From assembly GCA_049680295.1 (NCBI GenBank), contig JBAUHN010000342.1, positions 1-21,999 on the forward strand: a stretch of 21,999 nucleotides of DNA, read 5' to 3'. The translations under genes were made by a program, and so were the position numbers. The first letter of the stretch is position 1. Every line of letters starts with the position of its first letter. Below, in pieces: positions 14,602-21,999 of this stretch. This stretch comes from JBAUHN01 sp049680295 (GTDB taxonomy: Bacteria; Pseudomonadota; Alphaproteobacteria; Rhodobacterales; Rhodobacteraceae). Below the pieces are notes generated by a model. It saw nothing but the letters and a program-made list of their open reading frames with translations, was not told where the DNA came from and made no database searches.

Positions 14602-15995
14602 CTGATGATCCAAATCAAGCAGACGTAAGTGAACGTCTCGCACGTCTCGAAGCTGGCAATGGCGGTGGCCCGGTGACGGCCACCCGCCGCTCTCCGCTCA
14701 TGGCACTTCTTGTCGTTGCGCTAATCGGTCTGGTCGGGGCTGTTTTCTACCTTCTCAATCAGCCGGAAGAGGAAGTTGTCTTACCAACGGCAACGCCCGA
14801 TGAATTCCAGCCGGAAGGTGATGGGTTTGGAACAATCGAACCGTTTGTTCCACCCGAGCCGGAAACGCGCATTGTCGAGGCCGAACCTGCACCTGTAGAG
14901 CCAAGCGCCGAATTGCTGGCGCAGATCGCGGCGCTCCAAGCGCAGATAGAAGCTATCCAAAATGCACCCGAACCCGTGGTTGAAGACGACACGGCCGCGG
15001 CTGAGGCAATGAATGCGCTGACAGACCAGCTTGCTCAACTGCAAGCGGCCTCGGAAGCTGCACAACAACAATTTGCTGACGAATTGGCGGCGCGGGATCG
15101 TCAGCTTCAGGAGCTTCGCATGGACCTTGATCTGGCGCGTCTGGAAGCCCAAGCGCCCTCCCCTGCCCCGGCTGGCCCGACTGAAGAAGAATTGCGTTTG
15201 CGGGAAGAAGAACGCCTGCGTCGCGAGGAAGAAGCGCGGCGGCTCGCTGAATTGCAGCAACGTGCCGAACAAGAGCGTGCGTTCCAAGAGCGTCGTATCC
15301 AATCCCCCACAATCGCTTTTGGCGGTACCACGGGTGGCCTAGGTGGAGATGGCGCAGAACTCGCTGAACGCACCTTTGGTGATGTAACCGATTTCGTGCT
15401 GAATGGCGCTCTGCCGTCTACCGTCACGCAATCTGAGGTCATCGCGAACCCTGCGAATACGGTTATTCAAGGGACAGTCATCCAAGCGGCACTTGAAACC
15501 GCCATTTCAAGTGAATTGGCGGGTCAGGTTCGTGCAATCACGTCTGAAAACGTCTACAGCTTTGACGGCACGCGGCTGCTGATCCCTGCCGGGTCTCGGC
15601 TCATTGGCCGTTATCGTTCTGGCGTGGAAATCGCGCAAAGCCGCATCACAGTCGCGTGGGACCGGATCATCTTACCGACCAACCAGACCGTGCAAATCAG
15701 CTCATTTGGTGCTGACGAACTCGGCCGATCTGGAACCACGGGCTTTGTGGACACGCGCTTTGCAGAGCGCTTCGGTTCTGCGGCTCTCATCTCTCTAATT
15801 TCCGCTGCGCCAAGCGTCGCGGCAAATCAAACTAAGGATGAGATTGCAGAAGATGTCCTTGAAGACATTGGCGATGATTTGGCCGATGCCACGGACAGTG
15901 TGATCGGTGAATACCTGTCGATCGGGCCCGTGATCTATGTCGATCAGGGCGCGCGGATCACGGTCATGGTGGACCGGGACTTGGAGATTTTCTGA
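14598..15995 (+). CDS. virB10: VirB10 transmembrane channel scaffold
   Basis: This 465-residue protein spans from the inner to the outer membrane and relays ATP-energy signals to the core. A cytoplasmic N-terminus is followed by a membrane helix at about 33-53 (LMALLVVALIGLVGAVFYLL). A Pro/Glu-rich stretch (about 55-105) and a long charged coiled region (about 110-245, including LRLREEERLRREEE) come next. The C-terminal TrbI/VirB10 beta-barrel domain (about 285-465) has GTVIQAALETAISSELAGQV and LLIPAGSRLIGRY. The ATG at 14598 overlaps the virB9 stop and has AGGAGG 7 nt upstream; an ATG at 14559 is internal to virB9 and lacks this support. Confidence 0.94.
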   Translation: MTDDPNQADVSERLARLEAGNGGGPVTATRRSPLMALLVVALIGLVGAVFYLLNQPEEEVVLPTATPDEFQPEGDGFGTIEPFVPPEPETRIVEAEPAPVEPSAELLAQIAALQAQIEAIQNAPEPVVEDDTAAAEAMNALTDQLAQLQAASEAAQQQFADELAARDRQLQELRMDLDLARLEAQAPSPAPAGPTEEELRLREEERLRREEEARRLAELQQRAEQERAFQERRIQSPTIAFGGTTGGLGGDGAELAERTFGDVTDFVLNGALPSTVTQSEVIANPANTVIQGTVIQAALETAISSELAGQVRAITSENVYSFDGTRLLIPAGSRLIGRYRSGVEIAQSRITVAWDRIILPTNQTVQISSFGADELGRSGTTGFVDTRFAERFGSAALISLISAAPSVAANQTKDEIAEDVLEDIGDDLADATDSVIGEYLSIGPVIYVDQGARITVMVDRDLEIF

Positions 15996-15999
15996 ACCT

Positions 16000-16989
16000 A
16001 TGTCCCTTAGCTACCTCCAATCCTCTATTGACCGGCTGGATGACGCCAAACGCGATGATGCCATTGAAATTTGCATCAACCCGGATGGCTCTTGCTGGGG
16101 CGAGTTTCAGGGCGACCGTTTCATGCGTCGCCTTGAGCAAACTCTGACTGAGGATCAGATCAAAGACCTCGGAAACCAGATCGCATCCGACGCCTCCACT
16201 CCCCTCTCTAAGGACCGGCCTATCGTGTCGGTCTCGATCACCTATCGGGATCGGCCGATCAGGGCGCAGGTCATCACGCCGCCTGCTGTGAACCGTGGCA
16301 TGTCGATCAGTCTACGCTTTTTCTCAAGCCTGGCGCTTGATTCAATCGAATTGGGCTTCCTCTATGGGAAAGAGCGCAAGCTGGAAGAGCTACGGCAAGA
16401 AAAGAACCGCCAGCTTCAACGGGTTGTTGCAAGCGGCGACATTGACGCTGCCATCCTTCACTGCGTTGAAAACAAGCTCAACATGATCGTCTCCGGCGGC
16501 ACGTCTACCGGTAAGACCGTGGCGGCCCGGAAGATCCTTTCCTATGTCAGCGACGAAGAAAGGATCCTCACGATTGAGGAAGCGTCAGAACTACTGCCGA
16601 CACAGCCAAATGCTGTCACCCTCATCTCGAACCGGGATGCGTCCCACCAAACTGCTGATATCTTGTTGACCGCCACTCTACGGATGCGGCCAGATCGCAT
16701 TATCCTGGGTGAGGTGCGCGGAAAAGAGGCGATGACGTTCCTTGAGGCCATCAACACCGGCCATGGCGGTTCGATGACGACGCTTCACGCCGAAACGCCC
16801 CAATTGGCGGTCCAACGCCTAGCCATCGCTGCGCTAAAGACAGAAGTCCCGATACCTTACCGCGATATGATAGATTACATTGAAAGTTCAATCGACGTGA
16901 TCATCCAGGCCGGCCGCGAAGACGGAAAGCGTGGGATTACGGAATTCTATTTGCCTGGAACAGAACTAGGAAAGGAGGCTGACAAATGA
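16000..16989 (+). CDS. virB11: VirB11 hexameric traffic ATPase
   Basis: This 329-residue cytoplasmic ATPase docks at the inner membrane and switches the T4SS between pilus assembly and DNA transfer. The N-terminal domain is about 1-140. The RecA-like C-terminal domain has Walker A GGTSTGKT (166-173), an acidic box ILTIEEASEL, Walker B RIILGEVRG (233-241) and the His box TGHGGSMTTLHA (253-264). The ATG at 16000 is chosen because the sequence before it overlaps virB10 and has no family features. It starts 4 nt after virB10, and its stop overlaps the next small gene (ATGA). Confidence 0.95.
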   Translation: MSLSYLQSSIDRLDDAKRDDAIEICINPDGSCWGEFQGDRFMRRLEQTLTEDQIKDLGNQIASDASTPLSKDRPIVSVSITYRDRPIRAQVITPPAVNRGMSISLRFFSSLALDSIELGFLYGKERKLEELRQEKNRQLQRVVASGDIDAAILHCVENKLNMIVSGGTSTGKTVAARKILSYVSDEERILTIEEASELLPTQPNAVTLISNRDASHQTADILLTATLRMRPDRIILGEVRGKEAMTFLEAINTGHGGSMTTLHAETPQLAVQRLAIAALKTEVPIPYRDMIDYIESSIDVIIQAGREDGKRGITEFYLPGTELGKEADK

Positions 16990-17198
16990 AAAGCTATGCA
17001 CCCAAAATCCTCACTTTCACACCAAGCAAAAAATTCAGCTATCAAGATATGGAAGATGAGATTGCAAAGTACACTCTCAATGGCTGGAAGATCATCTCCA
17101 TGACGCACTTTCAGGGCTATCAGCCCGTTTATACGGTGCTTTTGCAATACGAGTTCTCTGAACAAGAAATGCAAGAAAACGCGGAGAACCGAGCATGA
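16986..17198 (+). CDS. Small hypothetical protein in the virB operon
   Basis: This 70-residue soluble protein has no signal peptide or membrane helix. The pattern of an amphipathic helix followed by LNGWKIISM and a beta strand (YTVLLQYEF) recalls small DUF4177-type proteins, but the resemblance is slight and no function follows from it. It has an excellent AAGGAGG site and overlaps both neighbours by 4 nt (ATGA on each side), so it is very likely translated together with virB11 and the next gene. Confidence 0.7.
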   Translation: MKSYAPKILTFTPSKKFSYQDMEDEIAKYTLNGWKIISMTHFQGYQPVYTVLLQYEFSEQEMQENAENRA

Positions 17199-17596
17199 AA
17201 AAACGAGCGTACATTCTCGCTGCTGCCATCGCCATATCGCCCGCCATCACATCTGCTCAGGGTCTAGTTCCCACTATCGAAAGCGAGTTCGACTTTTGCC
17301 AAGATCGACCGGTCGAACCCGAGTGGATGTCAGAGTTGCCGTCCCGAGAGAAATACAAGCGTCTCGTGATCCAGACGATCTATCGCGCTCAGGGTCTAGA
17401 AAGGGTGGTCGAAGCCCAGGAGTGTTCGTGCGAGACACGCTTTCCGCCTTGGGACGCTGCGGTCCAACACTTCAACGACAATTTTCTCGGTGGAGATCGG
17501 AATGCGCTGAGAGAAGCGGAAGAAGAACACTTGGACCGTTTCAATGAGTTGCGTTCAACAGCACGAGAAATCTGTGAAGCTGAGGGCCTCTGGTAG
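17195..17596 (+). CDS. Small periplasmic protein with four cysteines, upstream of virB6
   Basis: This 133-residue product is not recognised. It has a clear signal peptide (about 1-22, LAAAIAISPAITSAQ) without a lipobox. The mature protein has four cysteines (FDFC, ECSC, REIC), suggesting disulfide bonds in the periplasm, and a charged helical C-terminus (REAEEEHLDRFNELR). It starts on the ATGA shared with the previous gene and ends 14 nt before virB6. Small exported proteins next to virB6 in other systems include VirB7-like and entry-exclusion proteins, so one of these roles is possible. Lack of a lipid-attachment cysteine argues against a classical VirB7. Confidence 0.7.
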   Translation: MKKRAYILAAAIAISPAITSAQGLVPTIESEFDFCQDRPVEPEWMSELPSREKYKRLVIQTIYRAQGLERVVEAQECSCETRFPPWDAAVQHFNDNFLGGDRNALREAEEEHLDRFNELRSTAREICEAEGLW

Positions 17597-17610
17597 CATA
17601 GGAGCAAAGT

Positions 17611-18705
17611 ATGAGCGTCGTTTCTTTCATTGTAGATGAGGCCCAAGGCTTTCTGGATGACGCAGCCGAAACCCAATTTGGTGCCATTGCCGCGACCGTA
17701 GGCACAGTCACCACAGTGGCGGTCACTCTGGTTCTCATCCTCGTCTGCATCAACATGGTATTCCAATACCGATCTATGGACGGTCGCGCAGCGTTTTGGT
17801 TAGGTGTAAAGATTGTCTTAATCGGAATATTCGCCCAAAACTGGACACAATTCAACGCCCTCTCTACCGCTATACTAAGCGGCATCGACAGCATCGCAGG
17901 ATCGCTTATCACGGCTGTCGGTGGCGGCGCGCCAGGGCCCTCGGGTACCTATGCCGAAGAATTTGACAGGATGATCGCTCGCTTTGGCGATTACTTGAAC
18001 GCAGCCGGTGAAGAACTGAACTGGATGGCCGGTGCCATTCTTTCCAACCTGGGAGTCTTCCTGCTCTCGCTTCTCGGGGCGCTCGCTGCTTTCCTTATGG
18101 TCGCATCCCGTCTGATGATCGCACTTCTTCTCGGTCTCGCCCCAATCATGATCTTCTTGACGCTGTTTGATGTGACGAAGGACTACTTTGCTCGATGGCT
18201 AACCGCTGTGGTCTCATTCGCAATGTATCCCATCATTATTGCGGGTGTATTCTCGACTATCACGGGCGTCTCCGCCTCCTTGCTCGGCGAGCTTGGTGAT
18301 CCCACCGCTGCACCCAACATCGGCGCACTCGTGCCGTTCTTCATGATGGTACTTATGGCGAAAGGATTCATCCTTGCGACGCCGTTCATTGTTCGCGCCG
18401 TTTCAGGCAACATAATGATGCCCGCTATCTCTGGTGGACTTGGAGGTACCTATGCGTTTGGCCGCGCTGCTTTCGGCTCCGCCCAAGCACGAAACCGCTA
18501 CCTAATGGGCAATGCAAGCGGTGCTGAATATGCCGCGCTCCGCGCTCGCTCGATGGTGGGAATTGATCCAATGCCTGTTCGCAACAGCTACGGCCAGCCG
18601 GCGCAACAACAACCGGCGAATATCCCTGGCCCTTCTAATCCGAATGCGGGCACCGCTCCCGACTATCAGGCCCAGATGGATCGCAACCGGCGTATCGGTC
18701 GATAA
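17611..18705 (+). CDS. virB6: VirB6/TrbL polytopic inner-membrane channel protein
   Basis: This 364-residue inner-membrane protein lines the DNA path. It has several hydrophobic helices: about 28-50 (TVTTVAVTLVLILVCINMVF), 63-80, 138-165 (SNLGVFLLSLLGALAAFLM), 168-185, 195-220 and 240-265. The hallmark central segment LMIALLLGLAPIMIFLTLFDVTKDYFARWL is conserved in the TrbL/VirB6 family. The C-terminus is hydrophilic, Gln/Pro/Asn-rich and cytoplasmic. The ATG at 17611 follows TAGGAGC. In Agrobacterium virB6 sits between virB5 and virB7; here it comes after virB11 and two small genes. Confidence 0.9.
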   Translation: MSVVSFIVDEAQGFLDDAAETQFGAIAATVGTVTTVAVTLVLILVCINMVFQYRSMDGRAAFWLGVKIVLIGIFAQNWTQFNALSTAILSGIDSIAGSLITAVGGGAPGPSGTYAEEFDRMIARFGDYLNAAGEELNWMAGAILSNLGVFLLSLLGALAAFLMVASRLMIALLLGLAPIMIFLTLFDVTKDYFARWLTAVVSFAMYPIIIAGVFSTITGVSASLLGELGDPTAAPNIGALVPFFMMVLMAKGFILATPFIVRAVSGNIMMPAISGGLGGTYAFGRAAFGSAQARNRYLMGNASGAEYAALRARSMVGIDPMPVRNSYGQPAQQQPANIPGPSNPNAGTAPDYQAQMDRNRRIGR

Positions 18706-18726
18706 TCCTGCCTGCCTAAGACACTC

Positions 18727-18749
18727 GACGATCCGCAATTTGGGTCGTC
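18727..18749 (+). terminator. Hairpin after virB6 (weak terminator or processing site)
   Basis: GACGATCC (18727-18734) pairs with GGGTCGTC (18742-18749), with one G-U pair and a 7-nt loop. It sits in the 67-nt gap between virB6 and the next gene, the widest gap within the operon. There is no T-run after it, so a strong intrinsic terminator is unlikely. Confidence 0.3.
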
Positions 18750-18772
18750 ATTCCTTCCAAGAAAGGCCTGCC

Positions 18773-19054
18773 ATGGACCTAGGACAGATCGTAGTCGACC
18801 AATACCTTATCATGCTCCACGGCATGCCGCTCTCGCTGATCACAGAATCCGGTTTGGCTCAGTGGGAAAATGAAGGTCAAAGGTTCACCTGCCGCTATGA
18901 TAAAGTCACTGACGAGGGGGAACACGAAGGGAAATTCCGTTGCCTTTTTGAGAAAGAAGGATCGACAGAGGTTTTCCTGCTCGTGGAACCTCCTTCATCG
19001 CCGGATGGATTCAGCGTTATCCTATTCGATCAGCCCCCGCGCACCGTCCACTAA
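18773..19054 (+). CDS. Hypothetical protein at the end of the virB operon
   Basis: This 93-residue soluble protein has no signal peptide or membrane helix and no recognised family. It begins with a short helix-rich segment (LGQIVVDQYLIMLHGMPLSL) followed by probable beta strands (RFTCRYDKV, KFRCLFEKEG, EVFLLVEPP, GFSVILFDQPP). GAAAGG lies 7 nt before the ATG at 18773; the same frame is open into virB6, but that part is only out-of-frame overlap. It ends 12 nt before the convergent virD4 stop codon. The role is unknown; a cytoplasmic accessory or regulatory role is all that position allows. Confidence 0.6.
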   Translation: MDLGQIVVDQYLIMLHGMPLSLITESGLAQWENEGQRFTCRYDKVTDEGEHEGKFRCLFEKEGSTEVFLLVEPPSSPDGFSVILFDQPPRTVH

Positions 19055-19066
19055 CTCAAGACACTT

Positions 19067-21154
19067 TTAGGCTCTAACGCCCCCTTCTACGTCGTCAGGC
19101 AAGCTATTTTTCAATTCTCTCAGGTCGCCCATAGCGCTTTCCAATTCGGAAACATCAGCATCGGTTGGCGCATCGAGGGTCAGCTCAACCTGCGTCGCCA
19201 GGTCCAGTTCAAACTGGCGCTGTTGATCCTCTACCATGCCAACCAGTGCCTTAGCCTTCTTCCTGTCGGTTGTGCGAATGCTACTGCGCTGTTTTTTCGC
19301 TACTGCCATAAGAACAGACTCCCGCTGTGAGGCCGGGCGATCAACCGGATCTATCGGTAATCTGCCTTGATCAGGAACCTCCTTTTCTTGCTTAGACACT
19401 GGCGTTTCTGGCCGAGATGCCGGCGTCTCGGCTGGAGCCGCATGGTCCTGATCTTTTAACGGATTCTTAGGTTCAGCAATCATTCCAACGCTTGTTGGAA
19501 CCTTCCTCTCAGGAAATGGCAATTCACCAGACTGCTTACTGTGTATCTGCTTGAAAAATGGATCATTAAAATACTCGATGCGACGCGCACGAATAGGCAT
19601 CTGCGCGTCGATCACCATTACGATTTCTTCGAGCGGCAAACGCCTGGCTTCGTCCTCCGGAAGTAAGGAGACTTCCTCCGTCCGCACTGACTGGCTGCGA
19701 CCTTCGAAAGGGTTCTTGCCAATCGCTCGTGACCGCGTGACCACTTTCTTCGTCGTTTTGCCGACAGCCTTGCTCAATTCCTCGACCGTCTTTTCATCCG
19801 ATGGAGTGAGGTAGAGTTTCACGCCCGCGTTGCCCTGCAGGGCGCGGCGGGTGTTCTCCCCATAAATTTCATCCAACGCCGGGATCGTCTGCGTAACGAT
19901 AGCCAAATGCCCTTTGTAGGACCGCAAAGTCTCGATGCTCTCAACCACAATTGGCATTTTCCCAAGGCGGTTGAATTCATCGAGCATGATCATAACCGGC
20001 CATGGTTCGTCTGGACCTGGCTCTTTGTCCTGCAAAGACGCAAGTAGGTCGGAGAAGAAGAGTCGGATCAGGGGTGCCAGAGGTTTGACCATCAACGGCT
20101 GCACGACGAGGTAAACGCTGAACGGTTCCTTCCTGATCCTACGAAAATCAAAGTCAGAAACCTGTGTCACCGCGTCGATCGCCGGATTCTGCCATTGATC
20201 CAGACCCGAAGTCATCAAGAGCGAGACATAAGACGTCAAAGTCTCGTTATTTGTCGATGCGAGGCGCGTGAAAATCAGCTTTGCGGCCTCGTTCTCGACT
20301 TCGACGCCCCGCTCCATGTATTCTTTCTGCTTGTTCCCACCCGACGCGGCGATGCGGTAGATTTCACCAAGCGTCGGCTTCTTGCGCTGGAAGGCCAGCA
20401 AACCAGCAGCAACAAACAGGTCGATCCCCCCTTTTAAGAGCCCTTGAACCCGCTCGTTCTCGTTCTGCAAGAACAGCGATGCGAGAAGCTGCAACTCCAT
20501 TTGTTGCTGTGCAGCGTCCTTCAGCTCGGATATGCGCAGCAATGGGTTATAGCGGTGCGTGCGACGATCCTCGAAGTCGGTGGGTGCGAAGCGGAAAACC
20601 TTATCGCCATTCCCGTGCCGATGCCGAGCGGTCGCTTCAAAACATTCTCCCTTCACGTCAAGCACAACGGCAGAGCCTTCCCAAGTCAGTAGATTAGGGA
20701 TTACGAAGCCCGTCGTCTTACCGCGCCCCGTAGGCGCGACGATCAGGGCGTGAGGGAACTTCTTTGCGACCAAATACTTGCCTTTGCGCTTCGGCTTCGT
20801 GATCTTCCCGAGGATGAAACCCGTGCCCGGCTTGCCAAAAAACAGATTTTTTGAAATTTCGCCAGTCTTCTGCCAATGCGTTAGTCCGAACTTTGTCAGC
20901 GCCGATCCCGACACAGCAATACTCATTAGCAAACCGGCAATGCCAAACCCTGTCATGATGAGATTAATGAGTTGGAAGTCATCAGGCCTCACATCGCGAA
21001 TGTAGAAATAGTTCTCGGCGATGTAGAAAAAGTCGATCTCAGCTTGGAACCCCAAGTCTTTGAATGTCAGTACAGCCGATGCAACCACATATCCGATGGC
21101 AATGGCGACGAGGCTCAAAAGCAAAATGCCAAAGGCGATACGACTCTTACCCAT
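19067..21154 (-). CDS. virD4: VirD4/TraG type IV coupling protein
   Basis: This 695-residue inner-membrane ATPase brings the relaxase-DNA complex to the T4SS channel. Two N-terminal membrane helices lie at about 5-29 (IAFGILLLSLVAIAIGYVV) and 61-83 (FQLINLIMTGFGIAGLLMS). The motor domain has Walker A APTGRGKT (140-147) and Walker B VMIMLDEFNRLG (from about 387), plus the VVLDVKGE stretch typical of the TraG/VirD4 family. After about residue 545 there is a 150-residue Pro/Glu/Lys-rich tail without a recognised fold. The ATG at 21154 is chosen because AAGGAGG lies 8 nt upstream; the longer frame back to 21319 runs inside the upstream gene. The start overlaps that gene by 8 nt (ATGGGTAA). It converges on the virB operon and forms a separate transcription unit. 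Confidence 0.93.
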   Translation of the reverse strand: MGKSRIAFGILLLSLVAIAIGYVVASAVLTFKDLGFQAEIDFFYIAENYFYIRDVRPDDFQLINLIMTGFGIAGLLMSIAVSGSALTKFGLTHWQKTGEISKNLFFGKPGTGFILGKITKPKRKGKYLVAKKFPHALIVAPTGRGKTTGFVIPNLLTWEGSAVVLDVKGECFEATARHRHGNGDKVFRFAPTDFEDRRTHRYNPLLRISELKDAAQQQMELQLLASLFLQNENERVQGLLKGGIDLFVAAGLLAFQRKKPTLGEIYRIAASGGNKQKEYMERGVEVENEAAKLIFTRLASTNNETLTSYVSLLMTSGLDQWQNPAIDAVTQVSDFDFRRIRKEPFSVYLVVQPLMVKPLAPLIRLFFSDLLASLQDKEPGPDEPWPVMIMLDEFNRLGKMPIVVESIETLRSYKGHLAIVTQTIPALDEIYGENTRRALQGNAGVKLYLTPSDEKTVEELSKAVGKTTKKVVTRSRAIGKNPFEGRSQSVRTEEVSLLPEDEARRLPLEEIVMVIDAQMPIRARRIEYFNDPFFKQIHSKQSGELPFPERKVPTSVGMIAEPKNPLKDQDHAAPAETPASRPETPVSKQEKEVPDQGRLPIDPVDRPASQRESVLMAVAKKQRSSIRTTDRKKAKALVGMVEDQQRQFELDLATQVELTLDAPTDADVSELESAMGDLRELKNSLPDDVEGGVRA

Positions 21155-21999
21155 GGACTGGACCTCCTTCATGCTCTGAGTCGACCAATCGATCCTTCTG
21201 CAAGTCGAATTCCTCGTCTGCAATTTCCCGAACGACTTCGCGGTAGGCGTCTGAATTCGCAGTTGCAGCGTCTGACTGCAGATAGGCTTTGGCAGCGTAG
21301 AGCCGGTCCAGGCGGTCATCGAACACGTTCTCTAAGGCGTCGCTGTCACCTTCGCGTAGCCGCTCTATCTGCTCGTCATCAAGCTCTTGCTCGATCTGCT
21401 CTCGATAGCTGGTACGCTGGTCGTCATTCGCAAACGGTGAAGACAGATCTTCGGATCGTTCATGCTCGACAACCCGCCGAATTTCGCTGTTCTCAAGGCG
21501 TGTCAGCTCCGCCTCACGCTCGTGATACCCGCGCCAGAACTCCACATCTGTCGGATTCAATAGATCCCGCTCAATGTTCTCAAGGCGCGTTGGTGCCTTG
21601 TGGACCTCATCGCCAACCTGACCCGTTGAAGCCATGATACGCGCCGACCCATTAGGTAACTGCTCAATTATGCGCGGCCGACCTGCAGCTTCACTTTCCG
21701 AATAGGCCCTACCCGCGTCACGTGCTGACGTAAAAGTCTGCGTCTCATCAGAATAGGCAGACGACAGAGTAAACGTCGATTGGTTTTCCACGGGATCACG
21801 CTCGACCAGCTCACGCTCACGCTCGCTCAAATAGCCTTCTGGGGGCCGCATGAGATCCGTCGCTTTGTCCCACGCACGTGACGCCATAGACGCATGGACC
21901 GGCGACTTGGCCGCAAAGGACCTGAATGCCTCTGCTGCCTGCTCCGTCTGCGCACGTCCAGCCTCACGCGCATTTGGATCATCCGAATACGGATAGTTG
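21147..21999 (-). CDS. C-terminal part of a charged transfer protein, possibly the relaxase (partial, runs off the window)
   Basis: The frame is open from the stop at 21147 to the window edge, so at least 283 residues of a longer protein are present. The ATG at 21887 is internal to this open frame and has no evident ribosome binding site. The visible part is strongly charged, rich in Glu, Asp and Arg, and helical (YHEREAELTRLEN, EQIEQELDDEQIERLREG). A unit of the form YSD..AR(E/D)AGRA appears twice. No nickase motif is in view. It overlaps virD4 by 8 nt, and relaxase genes often precede virD4, so a VirD2/TraI-type relaxase tail is a reasonable guess. Another accessory transfer protein is equally compatible with what can be seen. 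Confidence 0.6.
   Translation of the reverse strand, partial: NYPYSDDPNAREAGRAQTEQAAEAFRSFAAKSPVHASMASRAWDKATDLMRPPEGYLSERERELVERDPVENQSTFTLSSAYSDETQTFTSARDAGRAYSESEAAGRPRIIEQLPNGSARIMASTGQVGDEVHKAPTRLENIERDLLNPTDVEFWRGYHEREAELTRLENSEIRRVVEHERSEDLSSPFANDDQRTSYREQIEQELDDEQIERLREGDSDALENVFDDRLDRLYAAKAYLQSDAATANSDAYREVVREIADEEFDLQKDRLVDSEHEGGPVHG
21163..21169 (-). promoter_or_regulatory. Ribosome binding site deciding the virD4 start
   Basis: AAGGAGG on the minus strand, 8 nt before the ATG at 21154, lies inside the 3' end of the upstream gene and suggests translational coupling. Confidence 0.75.

Noticed and set aside
14781..15442. Antisense and alternate-frame open frames within virB10
   Set aside because: They come from the repetitive Glu/Arg/Gln-rich coding of the VirB10 coiled region and show no independent features.
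18706..19066. oriT in the virB6-virD4 interval
   Set aside because: Only a short imperfect hairpin is present and the space is mostly coding. oriT is more likely near the relaxase gene start, outside the window.

Overview
The window looks like Rhodobacterales (Roseobacter-group) alphaproteobacterial DNA. It joins a complete carbon-assimilation gene cluster to a conjugative type IV secretion system (T4SS), so it is probably part of a large conjugative plasmid or an integrative conjugative element. The taxonomic call is inferred from protein character, gene order and GC-rich coding DNA. No rRNA, tRNA, CRISPR array or insertion sequence was found.

Region 1 (44-6455) is the beta-hydroxyaspartate cycle (BHC) locus. 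On the minus strand, in transcription order, lie bhcA (aspartate-glyoxylate aminotransferase), bhcB (beta-hydroxyaspartate dehydratase), bhcC (beta-hydroxyaspartate aldolase) and bhcD (iminosuccinate reductase). The IclR-family regulator bhcR is divergent on the plus strand. The known cycle converts two glyoxylate molecules to oxaloacetate without carbon loss: BhcA makes glycine from glyoxylate and aspartate, BhcC condenses glycine with a second glyoxylate, BhcB dehydrates the product to iminosuccinate, and BhcD reduces that back to aspartate. The 196-bp bhcA-bhcR intergenic region is AT-rich. It has a good promoter candidate for bhcA and several short palindromes, and BhcR carries an AT-hook-like N-terminus. 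Downstream of bhcR is a NadX/DUF108-type L-aspartate dehydrogenase, an enzyme unrelated to BhcD that acts on the same aspartate/iminosuccinate pair.

Region 2 (6456-7096) is the junction. It holds no recognisable metabolic gene, only one small exported protein on the minus strand that is divergent from the T4SS operon.

Region 3 (7097-19054, plus strand) is one tightly packed virB operon: unknown gene, virB1, virB2, virB3, virB4, a 55-residue lipoprotein (VirB7-like), a lytic transglycosylase/VirB5 chimera, virB5, virB8, virB9, virB10, virB11, two small unknown genes, virB6 and a 93-residue unknown gene. Most junctions overlap or are a few bases apart, suggesting translational coupling. Compared with the Agrobacterium order, virB6 has moved to after virB11, no virB7 lies next to virB8/virB9, and there are two transglycosylases.

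Region 4 (19067-21999, minus strand) converges on the virB operon. It encodes the VirD4/TraG coupling protein. Directly upstream of it is the C-terminal part of a long charged protein that runs off the window, plausibly the relaxase or an accessory transfer protein.

The BHC itself is a described pathway. The less ordinary parts are its position beside a full conjugation apparatus, the second aspartate/iminosuccinate oxidoreductase, and the VirB5-framed transglycosylase.
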